Positions 61,808 to 64,000 of a stretch of 64,000 nt of DNA are shown piece after piece. Source of the stretch: an uncultured Campylobacter sp. (GTDB lineage: Bacteria; Campylobacterota; Campylobacteria; Campylobacterales; Campylobacteraceae). Positions within the stretch are counted from its first letter, which is position 1. Every line of letters starts with the position of its first letter. The DNA lies in NCBI RefSeq assembly GCF_938039245.1, contig NZ_CALHVN010000012.1, positions 14,689 through 78,688 of the forward strand, written 5' to 3'. The translations under genes were made by a program, and so were the position numbers. A model generated the notes under the pieces. It worked only from the letters and a program-made list of their open reading frames with translations. It was not told the origin of the DNA and ran no database searches.

Positions 61808-62950
61808 ATGAAACTAGACACGCTAATCGTAAAAGGCATCGAGGCCAAGCATAACCCTTTTGGAGCCGTCGTGCCGCCCGTTTATCTGGCGACGACGTTC
61901 GTGCAAGAGGGGCTAGACGGCTTTGGCGAGTTTGCCTACTCGCGCGGCGCAAATCCGACTAAACAGGCGTTTGACGAGCTTTTTGCCAAGGTAGAGGGTA
62001 GCAAATACGCATTTAGCTTCGGCTCGGGAATGGCGGCGACGGCAGCGGCTTTTAGCCTGCTAAAAACGGGCGATAAGGTGCTGCTAAATAACAACGTCTA
62101 CGGCGGCACTTTCCGCTACGTTAGCAACGTCTTTGCGTCGCAAGGCATAAGCTACGAGGCGGTGGACGATTTAAATTTATTAGAGGAAAAAGATATCGCA
62201 GAGAACGTGAGAGCGATATTTATCGAGACGCCCTCAAATCCGCTGCTACGCGTGACCGACATCCGCCGTATCGCAGACATCGCGCACAAAAGAGGCATCC
62301 TGGTAATCGCTGACAATACTTTTCTAACGCCTTATTATCAAAAGCTTTTTGATTTTGGCGTAGATATCGTAGTTTATAGCGCGACGAAATACATCGGCGG
62401 ACACGCAGACGCGATCGCCGGTATCGTCACGGTAAACGACGACGCGCTAGCCGAAAAGATAAAATTTGCCAGAAATACGTTTGGCGGCATAATCAGCCCG
62501 ATGGACGCTTATTATCTGATAAGAGGCCTTAAAACCCTTAGCGTGCGCTTTGATCGCCAGACGCAAAATACGCATAAAATCATCGAATTTTTAAAATCGC
62601 ACGAAGCGGTAGACGCGGTGCATTACGCGGGATCGTACTCGCAGCTAGAAAAGCAGATTCAAGCCCGCCAAGCAAGCGATATCGGCGCGGTTATATCGCT
62701 GGAGCTAAACGAAAAATACGACTATAAAATTTTTGCTAAATCTCTAGAGCTTTTCGATCTAGCCGTGAGCCTTGGCGGCGTGGAGAGCCTCATCTGTCAG
62801 CCTGCGTCCATGACACACGAATCATACCCCAAAGAGCTGCAAGATAAAATCGGCATAAAGCCTAATCTGCTGCGCCTTTCTATCGGCGTAGAAAACGCGG
62901 ACGACCTAATCGCCGATCTGGCTCAGGCGATAAAAAAGGCTAAAATTTAA
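61808..62950 (+). CDS. Cys/Met-metabolism PLP enzyme (cystathionine gamma-synthase/lyase family)
   Basis: The 380-residue fold-type I PLP enzyme shows YSRGANPTKQAFDELFA, FGSGMAATAAAFSLL, ETPSNPLLRVTDI, the PLP-lysine motif VYSATKYIGGHADAIAG and the C-terminal SLGGVESLICQPASMTH, LRLSIGVEN. Members include MetB, MetC, cystathionine gamma-lyase and MccB; the exact reaction cannot be set from sequence. Its place after the cystine-type transporter suggests use of imported cystine or methionine-cysteine exchange. The ribosome site is AAGGAGAGAAA. Confidence 0.92.
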   Translation: MKLDTLIVKGIEAKHNPFGAVVPPVYLATTFVQEGLDGFGEFAYSRGANPTKQAFDELFAKVEGSKYAFSFGSGMAATAAAFSLLKTGDKVLLNNNVYGGTFRYVSNVFASQGISYEAVDDLNLLEEKDIAENVRAIFIETPSNPLLRVTDIRRIADIAHKRGILVIADNTFLTPYYQKLFDFGVDIVVYSATKYIGGHADAIAGIVTVNDDALAEKIKFARNTFGGIISPMDAYYLIRGLKTLSVRFDRQTQNTHKIIEFLKSHEAVDAVHYAGSYSQLEKQIQARQASDIGAVISLELNEKYDYKIFAKSLELFDLAVSLGGVESLICQPASMTHESYPKELQDKIGIKPNLLRLSIGVENADDLIADLAQAIKKAKI

Positions 62951-63435
62951 CTCTGCTTGCTATCTTAGCGCCCTTTATCGCTCGGGCTAAATTTATCAAA
63001 TTTAGCCTTGGGCTAGGCGGGCAAAATGGGCGCGCCTAGTTTACTAAAGCGGCACCCGGCACCAAGGCGGGCGAATTTATAAATTTTCGCCAAATTAGTC
63101 TGTGGCTATTTTGCTTTAAACAAACTAGCAAAAATCCCGACGCCTAAAACTCCCGAGATAACCCACAAACTAGCCTGCGCCGAAATCTCAAATCCGTGAT
63201 GAAAGATATGCGCGGAAGCGTTTAGATTGGGGAGATTTTCAAATTTTAGCGATTTAATTTGAGCTGATGTCGTTTGGGAGACTGGGTTTAATTGAGCCGA
63301 ATAAAATCAAAATTTGGCGCTAATTTTGCACGCCGAATTTGTAAGATACGGCTCAAAAATGCAAGGCTAAATTTGACTTCGCAACACCGAGGCAAAGCAG
63401 GTTCGCTCCGCCTCGGGGCGCGTATTTATCGCGGA
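62951..63435. other. Intergenic stretch with a possible decayed small membrane gene
   Basis: On the minus strand about 63300-63110 an open frame without a start codon reads LNASAHIFHHGFEISAQA, then LWVISGVLGVGIFASLF and a stop. It may be the end of a lost membrane protein. CCGAGGC/GCCTCGG (63387-63416) is a hairpin without a T-run downstream of hemJ. No supported gene. Confidence 0.4.
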
Positions 63436-63870
63436 TTAAAACGGCTTATACACCATCATCCAAATAATGATAACCATCGCGATGGTCGGCACTTCGTTGT
63501 AAGCGCGAAAGAACATACCGCTTTTCTTACAGCGTTTCTCGCGCAGCTGCACCATATAGCGGCCAAGATCCAGATGAAACGCCGCGAGGATAACGACGAC
63601 GGTGAGCTTGACGCGTATGTAGCCGCTATGTAAAAGCTCGGGCATCGCGACGATGATCAAAATGCCCGTCAAAAACGTGCCGATCAGCGCGACCCAGCCG
63701 ATGTAGTGGTACATCTTATACTCCTGCACCTCGACCACGCGCACGAAGTCAGGCTTGTCTATATTCTCCGCGTGATAGACGTAGAGGCGCGGCTGATAGA
63801 ACAAAAACGCCATCCACGAGATGAAACACAGGTAGTGGAAATACTTGATGAGGTTGTAATACTCTGCCAT
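63436..63870 (-). CDS. hemJ: Protoporphyrinogen IX oxidase HemJ
   Basis: HemJ (UPF0093) oxidises protoporphyrinogen in the membrane during haem synthesis. The 144-residue protein has four hydrophobic helices. Key family positions are present: the first histidine in YNLIKYFHYLCFISWMAFLFY, the segment QPRLYVYHAE, VKLTVVVILAAFHLDLGRYM, and the C-terminal FFRAYNEVPTIAMVIIIWMMVYKPF. The ATG follows AAAAGGAG. Haem supply suits the cytochrome genes in this window. Confidence 0.93.
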   Translation of the reverse strand: MAEYYNLIKYFHYLCFISWMAFLFYQPRLYVYHAENIDKPDFVRVVEVQEYKMYHYIGWVALIGTFLTGILIIVAMPELLHSGYIRVKLTVVVILAAFHLDLGRYMVQLREKRCKKSGMFFRAYNEVPTIAMVIIIWMMVYKPF

Positions 63871-63930
63871 TTTTACTCCTTTTAATTTTTATTTTAGCGG
63901 CTTGTCTTTTGAGCGCTTTTTGTGGATTTT

Positions 63931-63981
63931 GTTAAAATTTGACTTGATAGGCTACATGCCTTATCTTCGTCAAATTTTAAC
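63931..63981. repeat. Palindromic element, copy B
   Basis: Outer arms GTTAAAATTTGAC (63931-63943) and GTCAAATTTTAAC (63969-63981) are exact inverses, 13 bp. The inside reads GATAGGCTACATGCCTTATC, folding as AGGC/GCCT and GAT/ATC around TACAT with one bulged base. The core matches copy A at 28817-28863. It lies about 60 bp upstream of hemJ, near the window edge. Confidence 0.55.
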
Positions 63982-64000
63982 TTCAAAACCCCAAAAATCA

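Overview
The window looks like chromosome from the replication-origin region of a Campylobacter of the C. showae/rectus/curvus type. The gene order ruvC-dnaA-dnaN-gyrB, the family matches, the small-protein content and the constant use of AAATTT words around mid-GC coding DNA all point to Epsilonproteobacteria (Campylobacterota). The species call is inference.

Layout. 1-4.6 kb: end of an upstream gene, rlmN, small hypothetical genes and an RluA-type pseudouridine synthase, with two perfect parS-like palindromes inside coding sequence. 4.7-11.4 kb: purB and nrdA, followed directly by an AT-rich two-gene insert that reads as a Hachiman anti-phage system (hamA-hamB). 11.5-14.4 kb: tpx, a 52-residue protein carrying only the NrdD glycyl-radical motif next to an NrdG-like activase, a decayed gene, and SRP RNA. 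14.4-23.2 kb: HD protein, queF with a long basic tail, a degenerate GGDEF/EAL protein, gyrB, dnaN, dnaA and ruvC, with DnaA-box-like clusters on both sides of dnaA. 23.3-28.4 kb: hypothetical genes, moaC, a MalY/PatB-type C-S lyase and a solitary cas6. 29-40.5 kb: metE, a metF-like gene, DUF3137 and Imm26-type genes, a phosphoesterase, infC and thrS, then tRNA-Val. 41.4-45.2 kb: a periplasmic fumarate-reductase-like flavoprotein, two tetrahaem cytochromes and a response regulator. 46.5-54.8 kb: proB, proA and proC with hypothetical genes, a frameshifted gene and an Mrr-type nuclease between them. 55.5-57.4 kb: a double-cubane-cluster protein with its ATP-driven activator. 57.4-63 kb: a cystine-type ABC transporter with three tandem binding proteins and a trans-sulfuration enzyme. 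The window ends with hemJ.

The most interesting signal is at 58348-58523. A 15-codon upstream reading frame with four cysteine codons is followed by four successive, mutually exclusive pairings. The last one covers the ribosome-binding site of the second binding protein. Its geometry is that of a trp-type attenuator acting on translation and responding to cysteine. Other leads are the stand-alone glycyl-radical peptide with its activase, the solitary cas6 under a palindromic promoter, the Hachiman insert at the end of nrdA, a possible bipartite origin, the parS pair, and a gene broken by loss of one AG unit in an AG repeat.

The metabolic genes fit together. Cystine uptake, trans-sulfuration, MalY, MetE and a MetF-like protein form a sulfur-amino-acid set. 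ProB, ProA and ProC make proline from glutamate. The flavoprotein and cytochromes suggest anaerobic respiration on an unsaturated organic acid.
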